13,858 nucleotides of DNA from Alphaproteobacteria bacterium (GTDB lineage Bacteria > Pseudomonadota > Alphaproteobacteria > Paracaedibacterales > JAKBAR01): NCBI GenBank assembly GCA_019745755.1, contig JAIESS010000102.1, forward strand, positions 1 to 13,858, written 5' to 3'. Positions 6,236 through 13,484 of the stretch are shown here, piece by piece (position 1 is the stretch's first letter; every line of letters begins with the position of its first letter). Under the pieces are notes generated by a model. It was not told where the DNA came from, made no database searches, and saw nothing but the letters and a program-made list of their open reading frames with translations. The position numbers and the translations under genes are program-made.

Positions 6236-7506
6236 TGGCGTAGAGCCTCCACAGGATTAAGGCGTGCTGCTTTCCACGCAGGGTAAAGCGTTGCCGCAAA
6301 GGACAGACCGAGACTCATCCCCACAACGGTGAAGACCTCACGTATATCCATTTTTGCGGGGAATTTGGTGAGGTGATAGATCTCTGCATTAAAGAGGTCT
6401 AATCCAAACACATTTTGAAGAAATTGGCGAATCTCCTCAATATGCAACGCAAAACTAACGCCAAGGATAACGCCAACGACGGTTCCAATGACTCCAATGC
6501 TTGCTCCTGTGATAAAAAACGTTTTAAGAATGGAGCCCCTGGTCGCTCCCATGGTGCGCAAAATGGCGATATCCTTATTTTTATCCTTCACCAACATAAT
6601 AAGGCTAGAGATGATATTAAATGCCGCGATGAGGATAATGAGGGTAAGTATTAAAAACATGACATCACGCTCGATCTCCACAGCTTGGAAGAAAGGGGAA
6701 CTACTATGTTGCCAATTGAGGACCTTATAATGATCACCAATTTTGGACTGAATGAGACCGGCATATTGCTGGGCATGCTCCACGTCTTCAACAAAGAGTT
6801 CAATGTTGGAGACCGTGCTATTCATTTTAAAAAAGTGCTGCGCTGAGTCCAAATGCATGAAAATAATATTTTTGTCATAATCATTCATGCCCACTTCAAA
6901 AATGGCCGCCACCTCAAAGCTTTTTTGCTTGGGCACCGTGCCAAAGGCCGTTTGATTACCGTCGGGATTAAGGAGGGTGATGCGATCGTGAAGATTAATC
7001 TGAAGCGTATCTGCAAGGCGCTTCCCAATTAGTACTTTGCCCTCCACCAGATGATCCAAGCTTCCCACTTTAATAGCGTTGGCGACTACACTTCGATTTT
7101 TAATGTCAGGAACCGTCATGCCATGAATTTGAAGGCCCCGTGCCTGCCCCTTGTGCATGAGGACGGCTTGGCGCTCGATGGTCGGTTGAGCTGTGAGGAC
7201 GCCGGGAATGGACTTGGCTATTTCTGCAATTTTATCGTGATCTTCAAAAGATGCCGTTGTGGGAAGTATCCAAATATGCCCATTAATACCCACAATACGG
7301 CCAAGGAGTTCTGCACGAAAACCATTCATGACAGAAAGCACAATGATGAGGGTCGCCACACCAATAGCGATGCCGAGGAGTGAAAATCCAGCAATGACGG
7401 ACACAAAACCTTCTTGGCGGGATGATCTTAAGTAACGAAAGGCGATAAAACGTTCAAACACAGAGTCTAGGCGATAAGAAAATACTGCACCTATCCTAGC
7501 ACACAT
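6232..7506 (-). CDS. lolC: lipoprotein-releasing ABC transporter permease (LolC/LolE family)
   Basis: A 424-residue inner-membrane subunit of the lipoprotein release complex. It has the family topology: TM1 at about 36-58 after ERFIAFRYLRSSRQEGFVSVIAG, a large periplasmic domain (about 60-280), then three membrane segments (about 283-306, 329-355, 389-410) of the FtsX-type domain. It ends in the diagnostic YPAWKAARLNPVEALRQ. A single permease gene is seen here, so it may act as a homodimer; whether a second exists elsewhere cannot be seen. Start choice is open. ATG 7506 gives the family-like N-terminus but has no Shine-Dalgarno. A TTG at 7542 has AGGGGA about 5-6 bases upstream and would add 12 residues. 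The gene begins 30-66 bases after dcd on the same strand, so co-transcription is likely. Confidence 0.93.
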   Translation of the reverse strand: MCARIGAVFSYRLDSVFERFIAFRYLRSSRQEGFVSVIAGFSLLGIAIGVATLIIVLSVMNGFRAELLGRIVGINGHIWILPTTASFEDHDKIAEIAKSIPGVLTAQPTIERQAVLMHKGQARGLQIHGMTVPDIKNRSVVANAIKVGSLDHLVEGKVLIGKRLADTLQINLHDRITLLNPDGNQTAFGTVPKQKSFEVAAIFEVGMNDYDKNIIFMHLDSAQHFFKMNSTVSNIELFVEDVEHAQQYAGLIQSKIGDHYKVLNWQHSSSPFFQAVEIERDVMFLILTLIILIAAFNIISSLIMLVKDKNKDIAILRTMGATRGSILKTFFITGASIGVIGTVVGVILGVSFALHIEEIRQFLQNVFGLDLFNAEIYHLTKFPAKMDIREVFTVVGMSLGLSFAATLYPAWKAARLNPVEALRQ

Positions 7507-7572
7507 GCAGGCTTTGGGGGAGGGGGAAATGGCAGAAACCAATGAATTCCCCTATTCATTTTATATCTTGAA

Positions 7573-8124
7573 CTATAATTTTGGTAATGTTACACCAAGT
7601 TGTCCCATATATTTGCCTTTGCGGTCTTTGTAGGAGGTATCGCACACAGAATTGGCCTTTAAGAACAGGAACTGGCATGCTCCCTCGTTGGCGTAGATTT
7701 TAGCGGGGAGGGGGGTTGTATTCGAAAATTCTAGAGTGACGTGCCCTTCCCACTCCGGCTCAAGGGGGGTTACATTCACGATAATGCCACAGCGAGCGTA
7801 AGTGGACTTACCAAGACAGATTACCAAAACATCACGTGGAATACGAAAATACTCAACAGTGCGGCCAAGCACAAAGCTGTTGGGCGGGATAATACATACA
7901 TCCGTTTCGCGGTTAACAAAGCTTTGATCGGAAAAATCTTTCGGATCCACGATGGCACTATCCACGTTGGTAAAAATCTTAAATTCGGGGGCTACACGCG
8001 CATCATAACCATAAGACGATACGCCGTAGGAAATAACACCTTTGCGCTCTTGGTGCTCTACATAAGGCTCAATCATGCCCTTTTTTGCGTGGTCTCGAAT
8101 CCAATGATCGGGAAGAATAGCCAT
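7573..8124 (-). CDS. dcd: dCTP deaminase
   Basis: A 183-residue cytoplasmic enzyme that converts dCTP to dUTP, feeding dTMP synthesis through dUTPase and thymidylate synthase. It shows the dUTPase-like fold signature of the family: GKSTYARCGIIVNVTPLEPEWEGHVTLEFSN, where E132 (in TLEFSN) matches the catalytic glutamate and S107/R111 the nucleotide-binding residues. The substrate-closing C-terminus YKDRKGKYMGQ is also present. Length is typical. ATG 8124 is preceded by only a weak GAAAAAGA. It is the first gene of an apparent dcd-lolC-lolD block; no functional tie to the lipoprotein transporter is known, so the grouping is probably just positional. A TATAGT on the minus strand (8158-8163) could be its -10, without a good -35. 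Confidence 0.95.
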   Translation of the reverse strand: MAILPDHWIRDHAKKGMIEPYVEHQERKGVISYGVSSYGYDARVAPEFKIFTNVDSAIVDPKDFSDQSFVNRETDVCIIPPNSFVLGRTVEYFRIPRDVLVICLGKSTYARCGIIVNVTPLEPEWEGHVTLEFSNTTPLPAKIYANEGACQFLFLKANSVCDTSYKDRKGKYMGQLGVTLPKL

Positions 8125-8506
8125 GTCTTTTTCAATATCAGTGTGCTGTATGACGTCACTATAACGTGAAAATTATTAAAAAGGTAGATGGGGAGTTTGG
8201 GGTGTGTGCAAAAATTTTTAAAAATTGTGAAAGTTGAGGGTTTTGATATAAGTACTTTGTACGGTTATCGAAATATTTTTCCTTAAAATTGGTGTCTAGT
8301 GATAAAAACTATTGAGTTATCGATGATACAAAAAATTTATGACGCCATTGTTTGTCAAAGAGGAGTCAAAAAGACCAAAGTCTAAAAAATCTCAATAGGA
8401 AGGCAATTTTTGATCATGATCATTATCCTCAGACTTTCCCATTCTCTAGCTTTTTTTCTGAAAATTGGCTAGAATCCATCATCGATAAAAAGTAATATAT
8501 ATTCTT
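8125..8506. other. 382-base intergenic region between divergent dcd and mrcA
   Basis: I recognise no gene here. The region is A+T rich and must hold the dcd and mrcA promoters. It contains an 11-base inverted repeat, TTATCGATGAT (8317-8327) and ATCATCGATAA (8478-8488). It also has an 8-base pair CTATTGAG (8309-8316) / CTCAATAG (8391-8398) and the 12-base palindrome TGATCATGATCA (8411-8422). Two short plus-strand frames exist (8188-8286, 32 codons; 8339-8398, 19 codons), neither with a family resemblance. No good -35/-10 pair for mrcA stood out. Confidence 0.6.
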
Positions 8507-10543
8507 ATGCCCCCTCTATACCCAGGTGATCCGCGCCCACAAAAGCAGCCAACGGTTGCCAAGAAAACAAAGCGTAACAAGTCGTCATCTTTCTTTTGGA
8601 CGCTTGCAAAGGCTCTGATTACCATGGGCATTTGGGGGCTATGCGCCTTGTGTCTTGCCATTTTGTGGTTCAGCTATGACCTTCCTGATATTCATCAGCT
8701 TCAGCAATCCAACCGCAAACCTTCCGTCGTTATGCAAACACAAGAAGGCGCTATCATTGGCACTTACGGCGAATTGTATGAAGATAGTGTTAAGGTCAGC
8801 GAACTCCCTCCCTATGTGTACCAAGCCATTTTGGCTATTGAGGACCGGCGTTTTTATCATCACTTTGGTCTTGATTTTATTGGCCTTGTTCGGGCCGCCT
8901 ATACAAATTATCAAGCGGACCGTGTTGTTCAAGGAGGGTCAACACTAACACAACAGCTTGGAAAAAACTTCCTTCAGGCTCAAGGGCTTTATACAGTCAA
9001 TGACAGGTCCCTACGTCGTAAAATCCAAGAAGCTATCATGGCTCTTTGGCTAGAGTGGCATTTTACAAAAGAACAAATCCTTACCATCTACCTCAACCGT
9101 GTGTATCTTGGTTCGGGGGCTTATGGTATTGATGCCGCCGCACGTAAATATTTTAATCGCTCTGCTAAACAGCTCAACGTCTATCAATCTGCAGTTATCG
9201 CAGGTCTCCTTAAGGCACCGTCCCGTTATTCCCCTCTCAGTAATCCCGCAAAAGCCTATGAACGCGCTTCTGTTGTCATTCATCAAATGGCTGAGGAAGG
9301 ATACATTCAGCAACCAGAACGTTATTTGGCAGAGGCAAAAGAAGCACTCGTCGACAATCCGGACATCAAAGTTTACACCGGTGTGAAGTTCTTTACGGAT
9401 TGGATCTATGATCAAATTCCAAGCTTTGTCCCCATTGATCAAGACCTTATCGTTATAACCACTCTTGATGAGTCTATGCAAAAACATGCTGAAAAAGTGT
9501 GTCAAGATTATAAGGAAATGGGCAAAGAACTCAAAGCATCGGAAATCGCTATTGTCTCTATGCTTACCGACGGCGCTGTCAAGGCTATGGTTGGCGGCTA
9601 TGATTATAAACGCAGCCAATTTAACCGCGCTACCCACGTAAGGCAACCCGGATCAGCCTTTAAAACGTTTGTGTATTTAGCGGCATTAGAAAACGGCATG
9701 GCGCCCGATACTATGATTGATGATACGCCTGTACGCATTGGCAACTGGGCCCCCAGCAGCTATAAATGGCAATCACGCGGTGAGGTTTCCATTCGTGAGG
9801 CATTTGCAAGGTCCGTTAACCCCGTCACCGTACGCCTTGGGCAGATGGTGGGAGCCCATAAAATTATTGAGGTGGCCAATCGCCTTGGTATTACGAGCAA
9901 GATGGCTCCTAATCTGAGTATTACGCTTGGTTCCATGGATGTGACTCTGCTTCAACTTACGGCGTCCTTTGCAACGTTCGCCCATCACGGCCTCGCTGTG
10001 TGGCCATATGGCATTGTTGAAATTCGCAGCAAAGACGGGAAAATTCTATATCGCCGAGAATCAGGAACACCTGTGCGTGTTATTGAAAATGCCCCTCTTG
10101 CCGGCATTCGTGATATGCTTCATGCCGTTGTCAAAGAAGGATCAGGACGTGCAGCAAAATCTGCTGTGGGTGGAAAAACAGGAAGTAATGGCGACAAAGA
10201 CGCTTTGTTTGTCGGGTATACCGATAAAATTGTCACAGGCGTTTGGATTGGCAATGATGATTATACAGACATGGTTAAAAAATCCACGGGCAGCTTTATG
10301 CCCACGCGTGTGTGGGAAGCCTATACTTCCGGTCTTGATCTTAACAATGTGGGAGGTGAGGATAGTAGTGATGTCGATGTTCTTATTGATACACTTGTAG
10401 AAGGATCAGCATCCACACTCCCCTCCTATCCCAATACAAGTGATAATGATGGCATGGTAGACGAGCTGGTTAATGCCCTCACAAAAGATTATCCAGATCT
10501 ACCCGCAACGGAAGCAGCACCAGGGGCAGCGCCCGCTGCATAA
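8507..10543 (+). CDS. mrcA: class A penicillin-binding protein 1A (transglycosylase/transpeptidase)
   Basis: A 678-residue bifunctional peptidoglycan synthase anchored in the inner membrane and acting in the periplasm. After a basic cytoplasmic tail (1-32) comes a membrane anchor (about 33-56). The GT51 transglycosylase domain follows, with EDRRFYHHFG (catalytic E112), QGGSTLTQQ (142-150), RKIQEAIMALWLE (E175) and YLNRVYLGSGAYGIDAAA. The transpeptidase domain has SAFK (383-386, acylated S383), SVN (436-438) and KTG (557-559). All catalytic motifs are intact, so it should polymerise and cross-link glycan. It is shorter than many PBP1A proteins, lacking much of an inserted domain, and ends in an acidic then Pro/Ala-rich tail. 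ATG 8507 has no clear ribosome binding site, but the N-terminus looks right. No terminator follows before the next gene. Confidence 0.94.
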   Translation: MPPLYPGDPRPQKQPTVAKKTKRNKSSSFFWTLAKALITMGIWGLCALCLAILWFSYDLPDIHQLQQSNRKPSVVMQTQEGAIIGTYGELYEDSVKVSELPPYVYQAILAIEDRRFYHHFGLDFIGLVRAAYTNYQADRVVQGGSTLTQQLGKNFLQAQGLYTVNDRSLRRKIQEAIMALWLEWHFTKEQILTIYLNRVYLGSGAYGIDAAARKYFNRSAKQLNVYQSAVIAGLLKAPSRYSPLSNPAKAYERASVVIHQMAEEGYIQQPERYLAEAKEALVDNPDIKVYTGVKFFTDWIYDQIPSFVPIDQDLIVITTLDESMQKHAEKVCQDYKEMGKELKASEIAIVSMLTDGAVKAMVGGYDYKRSQFNRATHVRQPGSAFKTFVYLAALENGMAPDTMIDDTPVRIGNWAPSSYKWQSRGEVSIREAFARSVNPVTVRLGQMVGAHKIIEVANRLGITSKMAPNLSITLGSMDVTLLQLTASFATFAHHGLAVWPYGIVEIRSKDGKILYRRESGTPVRVIENAPLAGIRDMLHAVVKEGSGRAAKSAVGGKTGSNGDKDALFVGYTDKIVTGVWIGNDDYTDMVKKSTGSFMPTRVWEAYTSGLDLNNVGGEDSSDVDVLIDTLVEGSASTLPSYPNTSDNDGMVDELVNALTKDYPDLPATEAAPGAAPAA

Positions 10544-10602
10544 AAAAGAGAGATGTTATTATAAAGGAACTCTAATTATAGGAAGAGAACTGAAGGCATT
10601 TA

Positions 10603-10631
10603 TTGATTTATGGTGTGATTTTTTTTATATA
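10603..10631 (+). promoter_or_regulatory. candidate promoter of the exported 340-residue protein
   Basis: TTGATT (10603-10608, 4/6) and TATATA (10626-10631, 4/6) are 17 bases apart, about 34 bases before ATG 10665, in a strikingly A+T-rich spacer after mrcA. It suggests transcription independent of mrcA. Weak pattern evidence. Confidence 0.35.
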
Positions 10632-10664
10632 TCATTAATAAAAGTAAATTTAAAAATAGTTGTT

Positions 10665-11687
10665 ATGTTTAAAAAATTTATAAAATTATTAGCAATTTGC
10701 GTTTCTTTATTGTGTGTTACGATTTTTGCATCCGTAGCTATGGAGAAAACGGGTGTTCAAACAGAATTTGACCTTCAGGGGGATGGGAAACTCATAAAGG
10801 TAAAGTTTCCCTTTTCATATTTTCAAAAAAAACAAGGTGATCACCTCTCTTTTATTCACCAAAGCGGATACAAGGTGTATGATATTGCCAATCAACAAAA
10901 TGAGGTTGCTGCCATAGGCCTTCTTTGCCCATGTATTGGGGGTGTTGTGACGGATAGCACGAAAGTTGTTGTTTTCCACAAACACTCCGCTAATTCTCTT
11001 GATCATATAGGGGCAATTATTAAGGATCATCTTGATCTATCGGATAAATCAAAACTTTTTGCGCGTCTTTATACAGTTCGGGATGATCTTGAGTGGGAAA
11101 AAGGGAAACGTACACGCTTGCATAATGGCAATACGCAGACTCAAGAAGTAAAAAGGGTCAAGGATTATATTGAGGGTCTTGGTTTTATCCGAAAGCAAAT
11201 CCCTGCAGATATATACAATAGGAGAACAAATAACAATATCCTAAAATATAAGGCAGATTTCCTGGGTCAGTATGCTTATGCAGATCTCTGTGTGGGTATT
11301 CGTATGGATGATCTTTTTTGTGAGGAAGGGTCTGAAAGACATATTAAATTTACCTCCATCGATCCTTTTGCAGAAGATATCTGCGCCTATAAAGGAACGA
11401 AAATTACAAAAGAAGAACTTAATGGCAAAATACTATCTTCAGAGGAGAGAAAAAAATTACAACCAACAGCAAATATCCTCTTTGACTCAATTCCTGAGTT
11501 AGTTGAGAAGCAAGGAAATATAAAAAGTAAAGGATATAATTTTCAAGGAGCTATGGCTCACAGACGCCTTGCACAAGAAGAAAATGAAATATCGCTGAAG
11601 GCTTTTGGGAAAATAATGAAGGAGCGTACGAATAATTATCAGGACAATACCCATTACAATACATTAGACTTTTTTCCAATCCCTTAA
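10665..11687 (+). CDS. exported protein of unknown family, possible CheD/CNF1-like Cys-His core
   Basis: A 340-residue protein I do not recognise by overall sequence. Residues 1-25 form a good signal peptide (MFKKFIK, hydrophobic core, ASVA before Met26). I therefore prefer ATG 10665 over starts further upstream, which would overlap mrcA and bury the signal peptide. Residues 81-124 read VAAIGLLCPCIGGVVTDSTK then VVVFHKHSANSLDHIGAIIKDHL: a Cys (C88 or C90), a strand, then His (H105 or H107) 15-17 residues later, followed by a helix. That spacing recalls the catalytic Cys-His of CheD, NTAN1 and CNF1-type amide hydrolases, whose next element is also a helix like QEVKRVKDYIEGLG (160-173). This is inference from a short motif. 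The C-terminal 150 residues are charged and featureless. Codon use appears more A+T rich than in mrcA. Its stop is 2 bases from that of radC on the other strand. Confidence 0.65.
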   Translation: MFKKFIKLLAICVSLLCVTIFASVAMEKTGVQTEFDLQGDGKLIKVKFPFSYFQKKQGDHLSFIHQSGYKVYDIANQQNEVAAIGLLCPCIGGVVTDSTKVVVFHKHSANSLDHIGAIIKDHLDLSDKSKLFARLYTVRDDLEWEKGKRTRLHNGNTQTQEVKRVKDYIEGLGFIRKQIPADIYNRRTNNNILKYKADFLGQYAYADLCVGIRMDDLFCEEGSERHIKFTSIDPFAEDICAYKGTKITKEELNGKILSSEERKKLQPTANILFDSIPELVEKQGNIKSKGYNFQGAMAHRRLAQEENEISLKAFGKIMKERTNNYQDNTHYNTLDFFPIP

Positions 11688-11689
11688 TC

Positions 11690-12400
11690 CTAGCCCATTA
11701 CTCCAAGGGCGCGAAGAGATATGGATTCTGCATGCCCCACAACAATATGATCAAGGACGGCAATGTTAAGAGGGGTTGCACTCTTGATAATTTCCTGTGT
11801 CATGACAATATCTTCTCTCGATGGTGTGGGGTCACCACTTGGGTGGTTATGGGCGAGGATAATGGAAGACGCGCCAAGCTCAAGAGATCGTTTAAGGATT
11901 TCACGCGGGTAAATCGCTGTAGTATCCACGGTGCCGCGCTGCATAACTTCATCATGAATAATACCATTGTTGTTATCGAGAAAAAGGACCATGAGGCTTT
12001 CAACAGGACTAAACGCAATGCGCTGCTGACAATAAGTCGTGACGTCCTTAGCACTTTTGATGGACGGCTTGTTTTGTATGTCTTGCTGAAGAAGACGTTT
12101 TGAAAGCGTTCCCACAAGCCTGAGGGTTAGGATAACAGTATCCCCAACACCTTTTATGCTGCGGAGGCGAGTCTCATCTGCATTTAAAAGCTCGTTAAAG
12201 GAGGGAAATTGCTGTAGTAGCTCTTTTGCGAGGGGCTTTACATCAGCGCGTGGGATGGCTGAGAAAAGCAGAAGCTCTAACAATTCATAATCAGCAAGGC
12301 CTTCAGGGATTTTAAGAAATTTATCCTTCAGGCGTTGCCGATGACCAAAATAGTGTGCTACATCTTTGGCCACTCCTGCGTCTCTCCCTTTTTCTGGCAC
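11690..12400 (-). CDS. radC: RadC family JAMM/MPN+ protein
   Basis: A 236-residue UPF0758/RadC protein, full length for the family. The N-terminal part has HYFGHRQRLKDKFL and GLADYELLELLLF, followed by a helix-hairpin-helix (around 76-92, LRSIKGVGDTVILTLR), a non-specific DNA-binding element. The C-terminal MPN domain carries an intact JAMM metal site: HNHPSGDPTPSREDI with H184, H186 and D197. The cellular role of RadC is unsettled; the historical link to radiation repair has not held up, and the JAMM site predicts a zinc-dependent hydrolase. The start is GTG 12400, four bases after the map stop and with no Shine-Dalgarno, so translation is probably coupled to map. map-radC neighbourhoods are common in alphaproteobacteria. 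Confidence 0.92.
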   Translation of the reverse strand: MPEKGRDAGVAKDVAHYFGHRQRLKDKFLKIPEGLADYELLELLLFSAIPRADVKPLAKELLQQFPSFNELLNADETRLRSIKGVGDTVILTLRLVGTLSKRLLQQDIQNKPSIKSAKDVTTYCQQRIAFSPVESLMVLFLDNNNGIIHDEVMQRGTVDTTAIYPREILKRSLELGASSIILAHNHPSGDPTPSREDIVMTQEIIKSATPLNIAVLDHIVVGHAESISLRALGVMG

Positions 12401-12404
12401 TGTG

Positions 12405-13250
12405 CTACGTATTCGAAAAAGGACTTAATGTAAAAATTTCATAGCCTGTGTCTGTCACACCTAGGGTATGTTCAAACTGCGCCGAAAGGCTACGGTCCCG
12501 CGTTACGGCGGTCCACTCATCTTCCAAAATTTTTACATCGTACTTACCGGCATTAATCATGGGTTCAATCGTAAAAAACATGCCTTTTTCAAGGACAAGG
12601 CCTTGCCCCTGTTTACCATAATGCATCACGTTGGGGGCAGCGTGAAATACTTTACCAATACCGTGCCCACAAAAATCACGTACGATGGAAAAACCATGTT
12701 TTTCAGCATACGTTTGAATAGCATGGCCGATATCGCCCAGAGTCGCCCCAGGCTTCACCATATCAATACCGCGCATCATGGCTTCATAGGTGATATCGAT
12801 AAGCTTGGCAGCACGAAGGGGCACTTTGCCAATTTTGAACATGCGGCTTGTATCGCCGTGCCAACCATCTTTAATAATGGTCACGTCAATGTTAATAATA
12901 TCACCATTTTGAAGTTTTTTCTCAGAAGGGATCCCATGACACACAACGTGATTGACAGATGTGCAAATGGTTTTTGGATAACCACGGTAGCCAAGGCATG
13001 CAGGAATAACACCTTGGGCAAGTATATACTCATGACATAGGCGATCAAGTTCCTCTGTGGTGACGCCAGCCACAACGTGTGGTGTGATAAAGTCAAGAAT
13101 CTGGGATGCCACACGTCCGGCCGCGCGCATACCCTCAAAATCCTTGGCTGTGTGGAGGGTTATCACCTCATCATGACTGTGCCCATGGTCGTGATCACAG
13201 CATTCACCGTCATGGTGGTGATGATGCTGATGGGCTCTATTCTGTATCAT
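12405..13250 (-). CDS. map: type I methionine aminopeptidase with His-rich N-terminal extension
   Basis: A 281-residue enzyme that removes the initiator methionine from new proteins in the cytoplasm. The catalytic domain begins around residue 30 (ITLHTAKDFEGMRAAGRVAS). It has all five metal ligands in the usual order: D122 (INIDVT), D133 (HGDTS), H196 (CGHGIG), E229 (TIEP) and E260 (QFEHT), plus the substrate-site H105. The oddity is residues 7-26, with ten histidines (H7, H9-H13, H20, H22, H24, H26), two cysteines (C17, C18) and several Asp/Glu. This resembles the metal-storage tails of HypB, UreE or zinc transporters rather than usual MetAP N-termini. ATG 13250 has AAAGGA 9 bases upstream. 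A GTG at codon 29 would drop the extension but has no well-placed site. It is followed by radC with a 4-base gap and probably has a promoter in the 234-base spacer after hpf. Confidence 0.96.
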   Translation of the reverse strand: MIQNRAHQHHHHHDGECCDHDHGHSHDEVITLHTAKDFEGMRAAGRVASQILDFITPHVVAGVTTEELDRLCHEYILAQGVIPACLGYRGYPKTICTSVNHVVCHGIPSEKKLQNGDIINIDVTIIKDGWHGDTSRMFKIGKVPLRAAKLIDITYEAMMRGIDMVKPGATLGDIGHAIQTYAEKHGFSIVRDFCGHGIGKVFHAAPNVMHYGKQGQGLVLEKGMFFTIEPMINAGKYDVKILEDEWTAVTRDRSLSAQFEHTLGVTDTGYEIFTLSPFSNT

Positions 13251-13259
13251 TTATGTTAG

Positions 13260-13265
13260 TCCTTT
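13260..13265 (-). promoter_or_regulatory. ribosome binding site of map
   Basis: AAAGGA on the minus strand lies 9 bases before ATG 13250. It is the only good Shine-Dalgarno near the possible starts and therefore supports translation of the His-rich extension. The spacing is slightly long. Confidence 0.6.
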
Positions 13266-13436
13266 TGTTTTTGTACCTTTAACGTAAGAACTTTTAAGAT
13301 TATTTTCAAGAAAAGATCCAGCGAAGAATTTTTTATGGCTTCGATTCTTATAATTTTTTGATGTAGAGAAAAAAATTTTGTTTCATGATCATGGATTACA
13401 AAGTTATTTAATATAATAATGTGTTGGTTTTAGATT

Positions 13437-13479
13437 TTTAAGTGAACCGCTAAATTTTTTTCTTAGGGGCTCACTTAAA
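13437..13479. terminator. hairpin at the 3' end of hpf
   Basis: TTTAAGTGA (13437-13445) pairs with TCACTTAAA (13471-13479). Inside, CC/GG and CTAA/TTAG extend the stem to 15 pairs interrupted by two mismatches, with a 9-base A/T loop. It begins 6 bases after the hpf stop. On the minus strand the stem is followed by AAAAATCTAAAACC, not a U tract, so it may be a transcript-end stabiliser or a factor-dependent stop. The T-rich tail is on the plus strand, where no gene ends. Confidence 0.4.
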
Positions 13480-13484
13480 TATTT

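Noticed and set aside
8188..8286. 32-codon plus-strand frame with AAGG just ahead, in the dcd-mrcA spacer
   Set aside because: The spacing to the ATG is only about 3 bases, the peptide is unremarkable, and there is no way to show conservation from this window.
8339..8398. 19-codon Lys/Ser-rich frame in the dcd-mrcA spacer
   Set aside because: No ribosome binding site; length and composition are expected by chance in this A-rich stretch.
9050..9646. 198-codon open frame on the minus strand inside mrcA
   Set aside because: It lies antisense to the conserved transglycosylase-transpeptidase coding sequence, has no family resemblance and no ribosome binding site; it is a shadow frame.
10473..10664. 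64-codon N-terminal extension of the exported 340-residue protein
   Set aside because: It would overlap the 3' end of mrcA and place a clear signal peptide in the middle of the protein; ATG 10665 is the sensible start.
12468..13040. 190-codon open frame on the plus strand inside map
   Set aside because: It is antisense to the catalytic domain of methionine aminopeptidase, whose ligands are all intact; the antisense protein resembles nothing.
13384..13393. CATGATCATG palindrome between hpf and map
   Set aside because: A 10-base palindrome in A+T-rich spacer with no flanking symmetry or second copy nearby in the same context; likely chance.
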